This document shows positions 1 to 10,018 of a DNA stretch of 64,000 nucleotides, piece after piece. The notes beneath the pieces are model-generated. The model worked only from the letters and a program-made list of their open reading frames with translations, had not been told where the DNA came from and did not search any database. The position numbers and the translations under genes are program-made. Positions within the stretch are counted from its first letter, which is position 1; each line of letters begins with the position of its first letter. The DNA comes from CAWBRY01 sp963791295 (GTDB lineage: Bacteria > Bacteroidota > Bacteroidia > Chitinophagales > Chitinophagaceae): assembly GCA_963791295.1 (NCBI GenBank), contig CAWBRY010000004.1:868001-932000 (forward strand). Direction: 5' to 3'.

Positions 1-548
1 CTGCTTCCCAGGTTTTGTTAGACTTATTCGAAGTCTTAGGGACGTTGAGGTCAATGGGAAGATTGGTGCCAAATGCTGAATCAATGGACGGGTCCACTGA
101 CAGTACATTTTTCTTGAATTCAGCAAGCTTCTGTAATAAGACCTTGCCTTCACCCTTATCTACCATCTTGCGTGTAGCAATATCCAGGTTATCTTCTTTA
201 TAATGCTTTTCGTCGTTATTGGGATCACCTCCGGCTTTAACCAGGATATCATCCTTCAAGGACTGGATATAGCTGTAAATAGATTTAGCATAATTCTGAA
301 CCATCTCCGCCTTGGGATACCAAAACTTGGCCTTTTCTGCGGTAGTAGGATCAGTCATTTTCTGCTTCAGGGAAGCCATGATAGTAACTGTCGATTTATC
401 AATAGTAGCGTTCGTATTCTGTAAGCTATTATTAACCGTTTTAAAGGCATTTAAAATCTCAGATGATACATTGAGCGCCAACAGAGCTGTTAGCACCAAG
501 TACATCATGTTGATCATTTTCTGCCTGGGCTCACGAGGTAAAGCCATG
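1..548 (-). CDS. gldM: Gliding motility / T9SS protein GldM, N-terminal part (cut by window edge)
   Basis: The frame opens with ATG at 548 and reads leftwards off the window, so about 182 N-terminal residues are present. It begins MALPREPRQKMINMMYLVLT, the highly conserved GldM start, which runs straight into the single N-terminal membrane helix. GldM is an inner-membrane protein with a long periplasmic part; with GldL it forms the proton-driven motor of the type IX secretion and gliding machinery. It lies 101 bp downstream of gldL in the usual K-L-M order. The frame is open to the edge with no sign of damage. Confidence 0.95.
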
Positions 549-649
549 ACGATTTGTGGTTTTAATTTTAGGAATGGTGACTATCAAATATCACGAGTAT
601 GGATCTTAAACTATTTAACGAAACTCTTTACTTTTTTATTGGCTCATTA

Positions 650-1462
650 CTAGCGGCCCTGCATAGCACTCAGCATATTGCCATAAATGCTATTCATTTT
701 GCCCAGGTTTGTCGCCAATATGGCAATCTGATCATGCGCTTTCTTGGCATCGTCGACGCTGCCTTCCATGGCCTGAGCTGCATTCACCAGGTTGCTGTAG
801 AATTGGTTCATCGCCTTCAGGTGATTGTTCGTATCCTGAAGTTCCAGTTCATATATAGTGTTGAGGGATGCCAGGTTCTTTGTAACTACCTGCACCTGCT
901 CATGAAACAGCTTGGTACCATCAGCTGCAGCCGTAAAGTGCTGAATGCTGTTGGCTGCACCAATGTAGGCATCTTTCATATTGCCCAGGGCATTAGCGGC
1001 TTCATGTGTTTTCTTTGTATAATCACTGGTAGCGGCAACCACATCCGTGATATCGGCCATGCGGTCAACAGTACCTCCTAATTTCTTGAAGTTATCACCC
1101 AAACGGCCCAGGTTGGCTGGAGTAATGTCTGCTTCACGCAGCATATCATCCAACTTAGTCAAGGCAGGATTTCCACCGGCTCCTGGTAAAGTAAGCGGTG
1201 TAGGCTTGAAATTTGGATCCAGGTCAGGATGTACATTAATATCGGGGAAATAACGTTGCCAATGTGGTTCCTCTGGCGGAGGCACCAGGAAGGCCATCAC
1301 TAAGAACACGATCACTTCTGATAATAGTCCAAGGGTGATCATTTCGTCGGCATAAGGCCAGTGACGGATCTTAAACAATGCTCCAAGTATTACTACTGCA
1401 GCAAAAAAGGCAAAAATAAAATTCAGTGTTACCTGGCCTTTTGGTTTTTTAAAGAACAACAT
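650..1462 (-). CDS. gldL: Gliding motility / T9SS motor protein GldL
   Basis: A 270-residue protein with two hydrophobic helices close to the N terminus (about residues 11-31 and 41-62) followed by a long soluble, helix-rich cytoplasmic tail. This is the GldL architecture. The second helix carries Glu49 in a hydrophobic setting (LLSEVIVFL), a candidate for the membrane-embedded glutamate important for proton-driven rotation in this family. It sits between gldK and gldM on the same strand. The start after a 105-bp gap from gldK gives the family's usual N terminus. Nothing is odd apart from a somewhat long low-complexity cytoplasmic tail. Confidence 0.93.
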   Translation of the reverse strand: MLFFKKPKGQVTLNFIFAFFAAVVILGALFKIRHWPYADEMITLGLLSEVIVFLVMAFLVPPPEEPHWQRYFPDINVHPDLDPNFKPTPLTLPGAGGNPALTKLDDMLREADITPANLGRLGDNFKKLGGTVDRMADITDVVAATSDYTKKTHEAANALGNMKDAYIGAANSIQHFTAAADGTKLFHEQVQVVTKNLASLNTIYELELQDTNNHLKAMNQFYSNLVNAAQAMEGSVDDAKKAHDQIAILATNLGKMNSIYGNMLSAMQGR

Positions 1463-1567
1463 AAAGGGTTCGTTTTATAGGTTATTAAATTTTAAAAAAT
1501 AAGTTAGCTATTGAAAATTATTTTTTCATTAAATGGGTGGCCGTCAATACTCTACTCTTTAAATGCA

Positions 1568-2881
1568 TTATCTGCGACGACCTTTTTGCGGAGCTGCGGG
1601 TAAATCAATTACCCTGCGGAATCCGATATAAGATTTGGCTGAATCCTGGTACTCGTATGTACTTGTACCGCACTGAAGATAATAACCAACGTCTTTCCAG
1701 CTTCCACCGCGGATGATCTTACGCTTCATCAGAGGAGGATCATCATCTTTAGCGTTCCAGCGAACATCAGGGTTCATGTCATGTTGAAAATTGTTGCGGC
1801 CTTCGTAATAAATGGATGAAGTCCATTCAGCAACGTTACCTGACATACAATAGAGACCATAATCGTTGGGCCAATAAGCATCAGCACGAACGGTATAGAA
1901 ACCGCCATCTTCAGGATAATTGCCGCGTCCGGGTTTGAAATTGGCCATCAAACAACCTTTCTTGTTTCTCAGGTAATAGTTACCCCAGGGAAACATCGAT
2001 TGTGAACGGCCACCTCTTGCAGCATATTCCCATTGTGCTTCTGTAGGCAGACGAAAATCAGATTCCTGAGCTCTTTTCTTTGAATCCAGGTAAGCATTTA
2101 ATAAATGAGTGCTCCATTCGCAGAAGGCTGAAGCCTGTTTCCAGCTAACTCCTACCACAGGATAGTTGCCGAACGCAGGATGCGAGAAATAACGTTTGGC
2201 CATCGGCTCATTGTAAGAATAGGAAAAGTCGCGGATCCAAACCAGGGTATCAGGATAAACCTGAACAGGATATCTTTCGATAAACTTAGACCTTGGCTTT
2301 CCGGCATTTTCTCTTTTAGCAGCTTCTTTCAGGTCGAATTTCTCAACCTGGTAAACTATTTTAGATGGGTCAATTTCTTTTTTGCCATTTAACCTGTCTT
2401 CAGGAGACAGGATCATATCGGTGCGGCCCAGTTCTTCTACAGACTTGGGGTCGCTCCATTTGAAATTCTTCATTTTTACCTGATCCACGTACTCGATACC
2501 ATCGGCACCAGCCTTTACATAGCCCAATTTTCTTGCAGCCACAGAATCCCTTACGGCTATGACAAACTGGCGATATTCATTGTTGGTAATTTCGGTAGCA
2601 TCCATCCAGAAACCACTGATGGAAATGGAACGGTTTCTTGCACTAAAAGCATAGGCAGGATCCTCATCGCTGGGACCCATGTGAAATGTACCTTGGGGTA
2701 TGTAAACCATTCCGGGAGGTTTAGGAAGGGAGTATTTACTTCCCGGAGCGACGCCATGAACCTGGCCATCATTAGGCAGCCCGCCGCCTTTGTTGTTCTT
2801 TTTTCCCAGGATCCCGCAACCGGATAACATCAGAATGCAGGAAACTGCTAATAGGGCTTGGTAAATGTTTCTCATTTTCAT
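1568..2881 (-). CDS. gldK: Gliding motility / T9SS lipoprotein GldK
   Basis: The likely start is the Met at 2881 (MKMRNIYQALLAVSCILMLSGC), because it yields a proper lipoprotein signal with lipobox LSGC; an in-frame Met at 2932 would add 17 unsuitable residues. The mature part has the formylglycine-generating-enzyme/sulfatase-modifying fold (FHMGPSDEDPAY, LPTEAQWEYAARGG, MSGNVAEWTSS, IRGGSW), which in GldK is structural rather than catalytic. GldK forms a periplasmic ring with GldN at the outer membrane. It is first in the gldK-L-M run, with no other gene between 2881 and 3026 upstream. Confidence 0.94.
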   Translation of the reverse strand: MKMRNIYQALLAVSCILMLSGCGILGKKNNKGGGLPNDGQVHGVAPGSKYSLPKPPGMVYIPQGTFHMGPSDEDPAYAFSARNRSISISGFWMDATEITNNEYRQFVIAVRDSVAARKLGYVKAGADGIEYVDQVKMKNFKWSDPKSVEELGRTDMILSPEDRLNGKKEIDPSKIVYQVEKFDLKEAAKRENAGKPRSKFIERYPVQVYPDTLVWIRDFSYSYNEPMAKRYFSHPAFGNYPVVGVSWKQASAFCEWSTHLLNAYLDSKKRAQESDFRLPTEAQWEYAARGGRSQSMFPWGNYYLRNKKGCLMANFKPGRGNYPEDGGFYTVRADAYWPNDYGLYCMSGNVAEWTSSIYYEGRNNFQHDMNPDVRWNAKDDDPPLMKRKIIRGGSWKDVGYYLQCGTSTYEYQDSAKSYIGFRRVIDLPAAPQKGRRR

Positions 2882-3025
2882 ACACTTAAAGGGTAAGGAG
2901 CAAATATAGGATTTAGGGCTATTTACAACCACAACGTTAATGTTTATTTTTTTTAATTCAAAGCGTATTTTCCAAAGTAAAATTTCTAACGGAATACCGC
3001 TTTGATTTATTGTATTAACTTAAAA

Positions 3026-5122
3026 TTAATTAGGCCTGTTTATCAGGGATATAAGGGCTTTTACTGTGGATATCGGGGGGAGGCAGCTGAAATTCCTGCA
3101 CAACCAGATGGAAGCCCCTCCTGTCGCGGATTTGCCGGCCATCAAAGGAAAGCCGGGTTGAGCCATCGAAGAGGCCATTACGACCTTGTGTGGAATGTAT
3201 TCTTTCAAGACCTCCGAATGCACTTTTTCAAATTCATTTCCAAGTACTACAATCTCATTAGTTCCACTGATGATTTCCTGAAATAGACATGCCCAATTAG
3301 CAAACGAAATAGGGTACTTAATAATTGCTTTTCCCAATGACAAAATCATATCCTGACTCCTCTTTTTCCACCCTTGTTCATCCATCATTAAGCCAAGTTG
3401 ATAGAGGTTGTAAGCCATGACAGAATTTCCGGATGGAGTAGCCCCGTCATAGACCTCCTTTTTCCGCACGATCACATCCGACTGACCCGCGCCGGTGTAA
3501 AAAAAGAAGGCCGTTTCCTTCTCCCCGAAATGGTCGACCACAAACCGGGTTATCCCGACCGCCCGGGTCAGCCATTGCTGATCCCCGGTAATCTCCTGCA
3601 ACTGGATCAATGCCTGGATCAAGAAAGCGTAGTCATCCAAAAATGCCGGATATTTTGCCTGGTCATTTTTCCATGTGTGATAAAACTCACCTTCCCTGCC
3701 GCTACCAAACCGTTGCAAAATGAAATGCATATTATCGACGGCCAATTGCCGGTAACGATCATTGCCTGTAGCTGCATAGGCCTTGCTACTTGCTATATTC
3801 GTCAATGCATTCCATCCAAGAATGATCTTATCATCCAGTGATGGTCGTATTCTTTTATTTCGTTGCTCTAATAATTTTTTTCTTCCTCGCTCCAACAATT
3901 CATTCAATTGCTCTGAAGAAATATTTTTCTTTTTTGAAAAAGATTCAACTGATTCTTTCACGCGCAAAATATTTTTCTCCTCCCAATTGCCCCATGAACT
4001 AATATCATAGTAATCGCAAAAAATCGTGGCATCGTTGCCGAGGATTTCTTTTACTTCCCGTTCCGTCCATACATAATATTTACCTTCTTCTCCTTCACTG
4101 TCTGCGTCCAGTGCAGCGTAAAATCCGCTTTGGGGCTGATTTTCAGAAGAATGCTGATACACCATTTCCCGTTTTATAAACTCCATTGTTTCATCAATCA
4201 CTTCCTGGTAACGTGGATTACCGGTCAATTGATACGCTTCGCTCAAAGTGATAATCAGCAGAGCATTGTCGTAAAGCATTTTTTCAAAATGAGGGACGAG
4301 CCATTCCCTATCGGTTGAGTATCGCGCAAATCCTCCGCCTACCTGATCATAAATTCCACCTTCAATCATTTTATCGAGACTTAGTAATGCCTGGGTCAAT
4401 GCTTCACTTTCATGGCTGGTACCCAATTTTTTTTGATTGGTATGATGATAACGTAGCAAGAATAGAATAGAAAAAGTTTGTGGAAATTTCGGCGCGTTTC
4501 CGAATCCACCCCATTCTTTATCGGCCGTTTTTATGAGGTTTTGAAATGTATCTTCTATGGTTTTCTCATCAAATACATTTTCATTCTCTGCCGGCATTTT
4601 TGATCCGAATGAACTGGCTTGAACCATGTGATCGGTGAGGCTTTCTGCCTGTGCATCAATCTCACTTCTTCTCTCATTAAAAGATTGAGAAACTCCTAAT
4701 AATATCTCCTGCCAGGAAGGTCTGTTAAAGGCCCTTCTCGGGGGGAAATAAGTGCCTCCATAAAACGGCTTTCCGGAGGGCGTCAGAAAGACGTTTAATG
4801 GCCACCCTCCGCTTCCCGTCATGGTTTGAACGGCATCCATATAAATATGGTCCAGGTCCGGGCGCTCTTCCCGGTCAATTTTGATGTTGATGAACTTTTC
4901 ATTCATAATTGCCGCCGTCGTTTCGTCCTCAAAACTTTCTCGCTCCATGACATGGCACCAGTGACAGGCAGAATAGCCAATACTTACCAGGATCGGCTTG
5001 TTCTCTTTCTTCGCCTTCCCCAGTGCCTCTTCTCCCCAGGGAAACCAGTTTACGGGATTATGTGCATGCTGGAGCAGGTAAGGACTCGTTTCATGAATAA
5101 GTTGATTTGTATGCTGCGTCAT
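3026..5122 (-). CDS. YyaL/SPATA20-type thioredoxin-domain protein (DUF255)
   Basis: A 698-residue protein beginning with the DUF255 signature (HETSPYLLQHAHNPVNW) and a thioredoxin-like active site Cys-His-Trp-Cys at residues 53-56. An (alpha/alpha)6-barrel-like region follows (motifs GGWPLNVFLTPSGKPFYGGTYFP, EKMLYDNALL, ALDADSEGEEGKYYVWT). Length matches the family (about 680-750). No substrate is firmly established for bacterial members; a redox or sugar-related role is usually guessed. There is no signal peptide, so it should be cytoplasmic. It appears to be a single-gene unit. Confidence 0.9.
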   Translation of the reverse strand: MTQHTNQLIHETSPYLLQHAHNPVNWFPWGEEALGKAKKENKPILVSIGYSACHWCHVMERESFEDETTAAIMNEKFINIKIDREERPDLDHIYMDAVQTMTGSGGWPLNVFLTPSGKPFYGGTYFPPRRAFNRPSWQEILLGVSQSFNERRSEIDAQAESLTDHMVQASSFGSKMPAENENVFDEKTIEDTFQNLIKTADKEWGGFGNAPKFPQTFSILFLLRYHHTNQKKLGTSHESEALTQALLSLDKMIEGGIYDQVGGGFARYSTDREWLVPHFEKMLYDNALLIITLSEAYQLTGNPRYQEVIDETMEFIKREMVYQHSSENQPQSGFYAALDADSEGEEGKYYVWTEREVKEILGNDATIFCDYYDISSWGNWEEKNILRVKESVESFSKKKNISSEQLNELLERGRKKLLEQRNKRIRPSLDDKIILGWNALTNIASSKAYAATGNDRYRQLAVDNMHFILQRFGSGREGEFYHTWKNDQAKYPAFLDDYAFLIQALIQLQEITGDQQWLTRAVGITRFVVDHFGEKETAFFFYTGAGQSDVIVRKKEVYDGATPSGNSVMAYNLYQLGLMMDEQGWKKRSQDMILSLGKAIIKYPISFANWACLFQEIISGTNEIVVLGNEFEKVHSEVLKEYIPHKVVMASSMAQPGFPLMAGKSATGGASIWLCRNFSCLPPISTVKALISLINRPN

Positions 5123-5171
5123 TCACTTATCTGTTTGGATATATACGAAGTTCGTTCAATAACCAATGCAC

Positions 5172-5196
5172 AAAAAAAGGGACAGCATTGTGTCCC
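5172..5196 (-). terminator. Rho-independent terminator after the hemD-like gene
   Basis: On the minus strand a 6-bp stem GGGACA/TGTCCC with a 6-nt loop (5179-5196) is followed by seven T residues (A-run 5172-5178 on the plus strand). It lies 23 bp after the stop of the uroporphyrinogen-III synthase gene and before the YyaL-type gene, so it separates the two transcripts. Confidence 0.75.
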
Positions 5197-5218
5197 TCAT
5201 CAATATCTTCAGATCGTA

Positions 5219-6019
5219 TTATTTTTTCCTGAAAAGACCGGCTAAATATTGCTCGAGAGCCGCCACCATACTGGGTGTCTGTGGGAGGGGAGCCTTAATT
5301 TCCAGCTTTAGCCCTGCCTCTTCAACGGCCCTGGAAGTATTGCTTCCAAAGGCGCCGATCACAGTGCCATTTTGCTTGTATTTGGGCAAATTATCAAAAA
5401 GGCTTTTTACGCCGCTCGGAGTAAAAAAGCAGATCACGTCATATTCATTCACGGTGAGCACTTCCTTCACATCGGTGCTTTGAGTACGATACATGAAGGC
5501 CAGCACAAACTCGCAATTGTTCGCCTTGAGCCAGTTCACGATCTCGTTGTCCTGCTGATTTTCGGAACACACATAGAGGAATTTCTCATTTCCCTTGTGC
5601 TTATTGATCACCTCAAACATGCTCTTATTGGTGCCGTCGGCTCCATAAAATACCTTGCGTTTGCGGTAAAGAATAAACTTTTGGAGGTATAAGGCCACAG
5701 CCTCGGTAATACAGAAGTATTTAGTATCCTGGGAGACGCTAATCTTGAGCTCTTCACAGGTCCGGAAAAAATGGTCAATAGCATTCCGGCTCGTGAAAAT
5801 CACCCCGGTATAGTTTTGTATCTCAATTTTCTGTTTGCGGAAATCCTTTACGGGTATGCCTTCCAGCCGAATAAATGGATGGAAATCCAGCACTACACTG
5901 TATTTCCGGGAAAGCTCAAAGTATGGCGACTTGTCGCTATCGGGTCTGGGCTGAGTAATAAGTATCTTCTGGATCGCTTTGGCCTGCACGTCGACCTTGT
6001 TAACCCCGTTCTTAGTCAT
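5219..6019 (-). CDS. hemD: Uroporphyrinogen-III synthase
   Basis: A 266-residue protein of the HemD family, which closes hydroxymethylbilane to uroporphyrinogen III in tetrapyrrole synthesis. Visible family features are the N-terminal ILITQPRP strand, the YTGVIFTSRNAIDHFF motif around residues 90-107, the central KFLYVCSENQQD segment and the C-terminal ICFFTPSGVKSLF and VIGAFGSNTSRAVEEAGL motifs. The sequence resembles the divergent Bacteroidota HemD type, so the catalytic assignment is by family rather than by conserved residues. It lies 30 bp downstream of the DUF4271 gene, in the arrangement often seen in Bacteroidota. Confidence 0.85.
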   Translation of the reverse strand: MTKNGVNKVDVQAKAIQKILITQPRPDSDKSPYFELSRKYSVVLDFHPFIRLEGIPVKDFRKQKIEIQNYTGVIFTSRNAIDHFFRTCEELKISVSQDTKYFCITEAVALYLQKFILYRKRKVFYGADGTNKSMFEVINKHKGNEKFLYVCSENQQDNEIVNWLKANNCEFVLAFMYRTQSTDVKEVLTVNEYDVICFFTPSGVKSLFDNLPKYKQNGTVIGAFGSNTSRAVEEAGLKLEIKAPLPQTPSMVAALEQYLAGLFRKK

Positions 6020-6049
6020 AATTAGGTTAGGCTAGAAATGTCTGCAAAG

Positions 6050-7021
6050 TTAAGCACTTATCCTGAAAAACAATAGCAAAGCCTTGTAAATCAGTAAAAG
6101 AGGCGCAAATTCAAAGGCAATAAGATATAAAAAGAAATGAAAAGGATTGACTTTGACTTCGTTACGGATAGCGGTATAACTTAAGATAAATCTGTAAACG
6201 ATAAATACGCCCACCATACAATATGATACTACCAACGCAGTCGGATAAATGTCACCCTGGGTAAATGCTAATAAAACCACGAAAGGAAGTAGAAAAAGGC
6301 CCAGCATCTTATTGATGACAAATACAATAAAAATGTAGGAATTGGCTGCTTCCTTCATGTTAAATAGCCAACCGGTTACTTTCAGACCCAGGAATTTGAT
6401 AAAATAAATAGTGGAAAGACCCAGGGCAGCATACAAAAACATTAGCCAGAAGTTGTGGACCGGGTTCAATTGATAATGCTGCAATACAAATGAAACGTAC
6501 AGGCCTGCAATGATCACGTAATAGACATTCAACAACAAAGAGGGTAAGGGTGTCTGCATCAACTGTTCCCGGATCTGTCGTTGTTTAAGTGTTGTTCTAA
6601 AAAAGAGCCGGAAAAGATCGTTGAAATATTTAGGAAACGCCAGCCGGAGAAAAGCATAAATCAATACCAACACTACCAGGATGTAAAAGATAAGTTCTTT
6701 GCCCTGCACATGCCGGAGATCCGAGGGAATATGAAGACCTGGAGTGGAGAAACCAAAGTAAGGATGATCCTTTAAGATGAGTTGATTGATATCCTCGTTT
6801 GATGATGAAACCGCAGAATCTAATTTCCATCCCGAATCTTTCCGGGGCCTTTTGTATATAGAATCAGGATTGAAGGCTGTCAGCAAAGAATCCGGAGTAA
6901 CAGTTGAATCGATTGTCTGGATCGAATCCTTCGAAGGAAGCCCCGTTGAATCCTCTCCCACCTGAGCAGAGACCACACTCGCCACGCACAACAAAAAAAT
7001 AACTAGTAAAAATGGTCTCAC
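6050..7021 (-). CDS. DUF4271 membrane protein
   Basis: A 323-residue protein. The N terminus is a signal-like hydrophobic stretch followed by a Ser/Thr/Asp/Pro-rich linker (about residues 20-85). Several hydrophobic helices occupy the C-terminal two-thirds (for example FYILVVLVLIYAFLRLAF, VYYVIIAGLYVSFVL, IFIVFVINKMLGLFLLPFVVLLAF and the last 25 residues). This matches DUF4271 proteins of Bacteroidota, whose function is unknown. It is directly upstream of hemD on the same strand (30 bp gap), so the two are probably co-transcribed. No catalytic motif is visible. Confidence 0.75.
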   Translation of the reverse strand: MRPFLLVIFLLCVASVVSAQVGEDSTGLPSKDSIQTIDSTVTPDSLLTAFNPDSIYKRPRKDSGWKLDSAVSSSNEDINQLILKDHPYFGFSTPGLHIPSDLRHVQGKELIFYILVVLVLIYAFLRLAFPKYFNDLFRLFFRTTLKQRQIREQLMQTPLPSLLLNVYYVIIAGLYVSFVLQHYQLNPVHNFWLMFLYAALGLSTIYFIKFLGLKVTGWLFNMKEAANSYIFIVFVINKMLGLFLLPFVVLLAFTQGDIYPTALVVSYCMVGVFIVYRFILSYTAIRNEVKVNPFHFFLYLIAFEFAPLLLIYKALLLFFRISA

Positions 7022-7087
7022 GGATAAGATTTAGGAATGCAAAAGTATTAAATGACCGCTGTTTCGAAGAGTACCCGGCACTAATAA

Positions 7088-8884
7088 TTAAAAATAGTTC
7101 GCAAATCCAAAATGGATCTTGGATTGTCTGAGATTGAGCGGAACATCGTTCCTGCTACCCACGGCCCACGCAATATTGAATAGTCCTGCCTTGGTTTCAA
7201 ATGACAAACCCAGGCCGGTTCCAAAGTAAGTATAGTTGGCTTTGTTATTCTGACTATTGTTTCGTCCCCAACCGAGATCGATCAATCCATAGAAAAAAGA
7301 ATTGGGACCAACCAGGTAATGATACTCGGCTGTTGCGATCGCGAACTGTGATAAGTATTGACTCTCCTCATCAAATCCCCGAAGTAATTTATAACCTCCC
7401 AACTGGAACAATTCATTGCGGAATATATTGCCACTTTGGAAAATACCTGCATTCACTGCAGTTTTTATGGCGCTTCTTTTTCCCATGGGAAAATATTTGG
7501 CAGCGGTGGTCCGGATACGGAACTGATATGTTTTCAATTTGACCGTATCATATAGGCTGGCGAAATCGAAATTTGGATTATTTGCATCTTTCAATTCCAG
7601 GATTTCATTATTCTTCTTTACTTTTTTCGTACCTACAGTTGTCACGATGTGAAACTCATTTCCCTTTCTCGGGTTGAGGCGGTAATCCGTATTATTGAAT
7701 TCATAATCGAGTCCGAGATTTAATGAACTCACATCGGCGGCATCGGGCAGTCTCCGGGTTTGCAGAACAAATGCTGTATTAACTCCATTCAATATAGTTT
7801 GGAAGCGTTGGATAAAGAGTTTTCCTGCCTGCCTGGAGTTCAATATATATTGACCGCCTACCTGCAGGTTTACATTTAGAAAGGTGCTATCCTTACGAAA
7901 CATGTCGAAAGAAAAATCCAATCCGAAGTAGGTATTGAAGATATAAGGATGCTGATAAAGGAGGTTTAGCCGGGGCGACTTGACCTGGACCTGTTGCCAG
8001 TTAAGGCCAATTGTTTCTCCGGAACCAAGGGCATTTCGCAAATTGATATTTGCTTCCCCGGTCAACAGTAACTTCTTACTGGAAAGCTGATCATTATTTG
8101 GAAGAAAGCCGATCAGTACATTGACCTGGCTGCTCCTCTTCGGTTTTAAATAAAGGTTCAATACCGAACCGGTACCCAGCCGGGTGAGACTCGATGGAAA
8201 CTCCTCTTCAACATAATTCAGCTCCCTGATCTTTTTATTGATGAGTAATAATTTGTCCTTTCGGTAGATGCTTCCATTGTGAATATCCAGGTATCGTTGA
8301 AGATAAAGGTTTGATATTTTGGCATTACCGAACACACGTATACTATCGATCTTGTATAATGGTCCTTTGTTTACCTGCAATAGCGCAGAAATCTTTTCAT
8401 TTTCCAGCTTCACGCTATCCAGGTAAACCCTGCCAAAGGGATGTCCGTTGTTCTCGAGGTAGTTGAGTATTCTTTCTTCCCAAATTTGAACCTGTCCAAA
8501 ATCCATAGCCTTGCCGGTAAATTGTTTTTCTCTCCAGCCCACTGCGTCCAGGATCGCAGGATCTACCTGGGTTACATCCAGGCTGGCCCAGGAATAGGAG
8601 TCACCTACAAAAAGGACCATCCTGGCAAAAAGAGAATCATAATGCAGACTATCAATCGACGCCGTCACATATCCTTTGGCTTGCAGAAGTCCCGGAAGCT
8701 TATTGATATAGTCGACACAGGCAAAACGCGAAATGAAACTGTCCGGCACAGCAAATTGGGATTGCAGAAAAGCAGAATCCTTATCCACGCAATGGACATA
8801 AAGGTTGTACCCGGTTTGACCGGAGCTAACCATGCTCATCAACAAAAAAGCGAGGACCGGTATTTGCAGTCTTAATTTTGTCAT
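7088..8884 (-). CDS. BamA/TamA-family outer-membrane barrel protein with POTRA-like N terminus
   Basis: A 598-residue protein with a cleavable signal (ends near VSSG) and an N-terminal half with POTRA-type alternation (for example GPLYKIDSIRVFGNAKISNLYLQRYLDI). The C-terminal barrel includes the family motif GFDEESQYLSQFAIATAEYHYL (about residues 505-526) and ends in Phe, as outer-membrane barrels do. It is shorter than true BamA (about 750-850), which suggests a reduced BamA/TamA-like paralogue, perhaps an outer-membrane insertase or exporter. It diverges from hemW with only 6 bp between the two start codons, so the two genes must carry overlapping promoters. Confidence 0.78.
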   Translation of the reverse strand: MTKLRLQIPVLAFLLMSMVSSGQTGYNLYVHCVDKDSAFLQSQFAVPDSFISRFACVDYINKLPGLLQAKGYVTASIDSLHYDSLFARMVLFVGDSYSWASLDVTQVDPAILDAVGWREKQFTGKAMDFGQVQIWEERILNYLENNGHPFGRVYLDSVKLENEKISALLQVNKGPLYKIDSIRVFGNAKISNLYLQRYLDIHNGSIYRKDKLLLINKKIRELNYVEEEFPSSLTRLGTGSVLNLYLKPKRSSQVNVLIGFLPNNDQLSSKKLLLTGEANINLRNALGSGETIGLNWQQVQVKSPRLNLLYQHPYIFNTYFGLDFSFDMFRKDSTFLNVNLQVGGQYILNSRQAGKLFIQRFQTILNGVNTAFVLQTRRLPDAADVSSLNLGLDYEFNNTDYRLNPRKGNEFHIVTTVGTKKVKKNNEILELKDANNPNFDFASLYDTVKLKTYQFRIRTTAAKYFPMGKRSAIKTAVNAGIFQSGNIFRNELFQLGGYKLLRGFDEESQYLSQFAIATAEYHYLVGPNSFFYGLIDLGWGRNNSQNNKANYTYFGTGLGLSFETKAGLFNIAWAVGSRNDVPLNLRQSKIHFGFANYF

Positions 8885-8890
8885 TCAAAG

Positions 8891-10018
8891 ATGGCAGGCA
8901 TTTATATTCATATTCCTTTTTGCAAGCAGGCTTGTCACTATTGTAATTTCCATTTTGCTACTTCCTTAAGACAGAAGAACGAACTGGTCGACGCTTTATT
9001 GAAGGAAGTGGATATTCGTCAAAACTACTTAAACGACAGGGATATAGAAACGATCTACCTCGGTGGAGGAACACCGTCATTACTTACCCATGATGACTTA
9101 AAGCGGATCATTAACCGGATCTCCTCGGTGTTTCTTGTTCAGCCTGATGCTGAAATCACTTTGGAGGCCAATCCCGACGATATCAACGAGACGAGCGTTA
9201 AAGAATGGAAAGAAACGGGCATCAACCGGCTGAGCATTGGCATTCAAAGTTTTTTCGACGCTGATCTGAAATGGATGAACAGAGCTCACACGGCGCGGCA
9301 GGCTATGGATGGCCTCGAGCTTGCAAAGAAGCATTTTGAAAATATATCTATTGATTTGATTTATGGAATTCCCGGACTATCTCCCGACAGATGGAAACAA
9401 AATGTAGATCAGGCAATCGCCAGTCGTGTACAGCATCTCTCTTGCTATGCCCTGACGGTCGAGCCAAAGACACCATTACAAAAAATGATCAGCAACAGAA
9501 TAGTTGAGGATGTTGATCCTACCGAACAAGCCAGCCATTTTTTATCGCTGATGCAGTGGCTGGAAGACGCAGGCTATGAGCACTATGAAATTTCCAACTT
9601 CGCACTACCCGGATTTCGCAGCCGTCACAATTCTTCCTATTGGTCGGCAGCAACTAATGGACAAGTGAAAAAATACATCGGAATTGGACCGGCGGCCCAT
9701 TCTTATGATGGCAACAGCCGTCAATGGAATGTATCAAATAATCAACAATATATTCAAGCTCTGCTGGATGGAACCGTTCCATTTGAAAAAGAAGATCTCA
9801 CATCCTCACAAAAGTTCAACGAATACATCATGACTTCACTTCGTACCAGCGAAGGACTCAACCTGGATAAGTTGGAAAAGGAAAAAAGTGATCAACTAAT
9901 AAAAAAGGCAGTGAACTACACCGACAGGGGACTAATGATAAAGAAGGAAAATTTTCTCGTGCTAACCAAAGAAGGAAAACTACTAGCTGATGGAATTGCC
10001 TCCGAACTGTTTGACTAA
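8891..10018 (+). CDS. hemW: Radical SAM heme chaperone HemW (coproporphyrinogen oxidase-like)
   Basis: A 375-residue radical SAM protein with the CxxxCxxC cluster ligands at Cys11, Cys15 and Cys18 (CKQACHYC) immediately after IYIHIPF, as in HemW. Further family motifs are ETIYLGGGTPSLL, ITLEANPDDI, RLSIGIQSF and HYEISNFALPGFRSRHN. The extra upstream cysteine of genuine HemN is absent, so a heme chaperone is favoured over an oxygen-independent oxidase. The ATG lies 6 bp from the divergent barrel-protein start. Its stop overlaps the stop of the convergent small membrane gene by 4 bp. Confidence 0.88.
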   Translation: MAGIYIHIPFCKQACHYCNFHFATSLRQKNELVDALLKEVDIRQNYLNDRDIETIYLGGGTPSLLTHDDLKRIINRISSVFLVQPDAEITLEANPDDINETSVKEWKETGINRLSIGIQSFFDADLKWMNRAHTARQAMDGLELAKKHFENISIDLIYGIPGLSPDRWKQNVDQAIASRVQHLSCYALTVEPKTPLQKMISNRIVEDVDPTEQASHFLSLMQWLEDAGYEHYEISNFALPGFRSRHNSSYWSAATNGQVKKYIGIGPAAHSYDGNSRQWNVSNNQQYIQALLDGTVPFEKEDLTSSQKFNEYIMTSLRTSEGLNLDKLEKEKSDQLIKKAVNYTDRGLMIKKENFLVLTKEGKLLADGIASELFD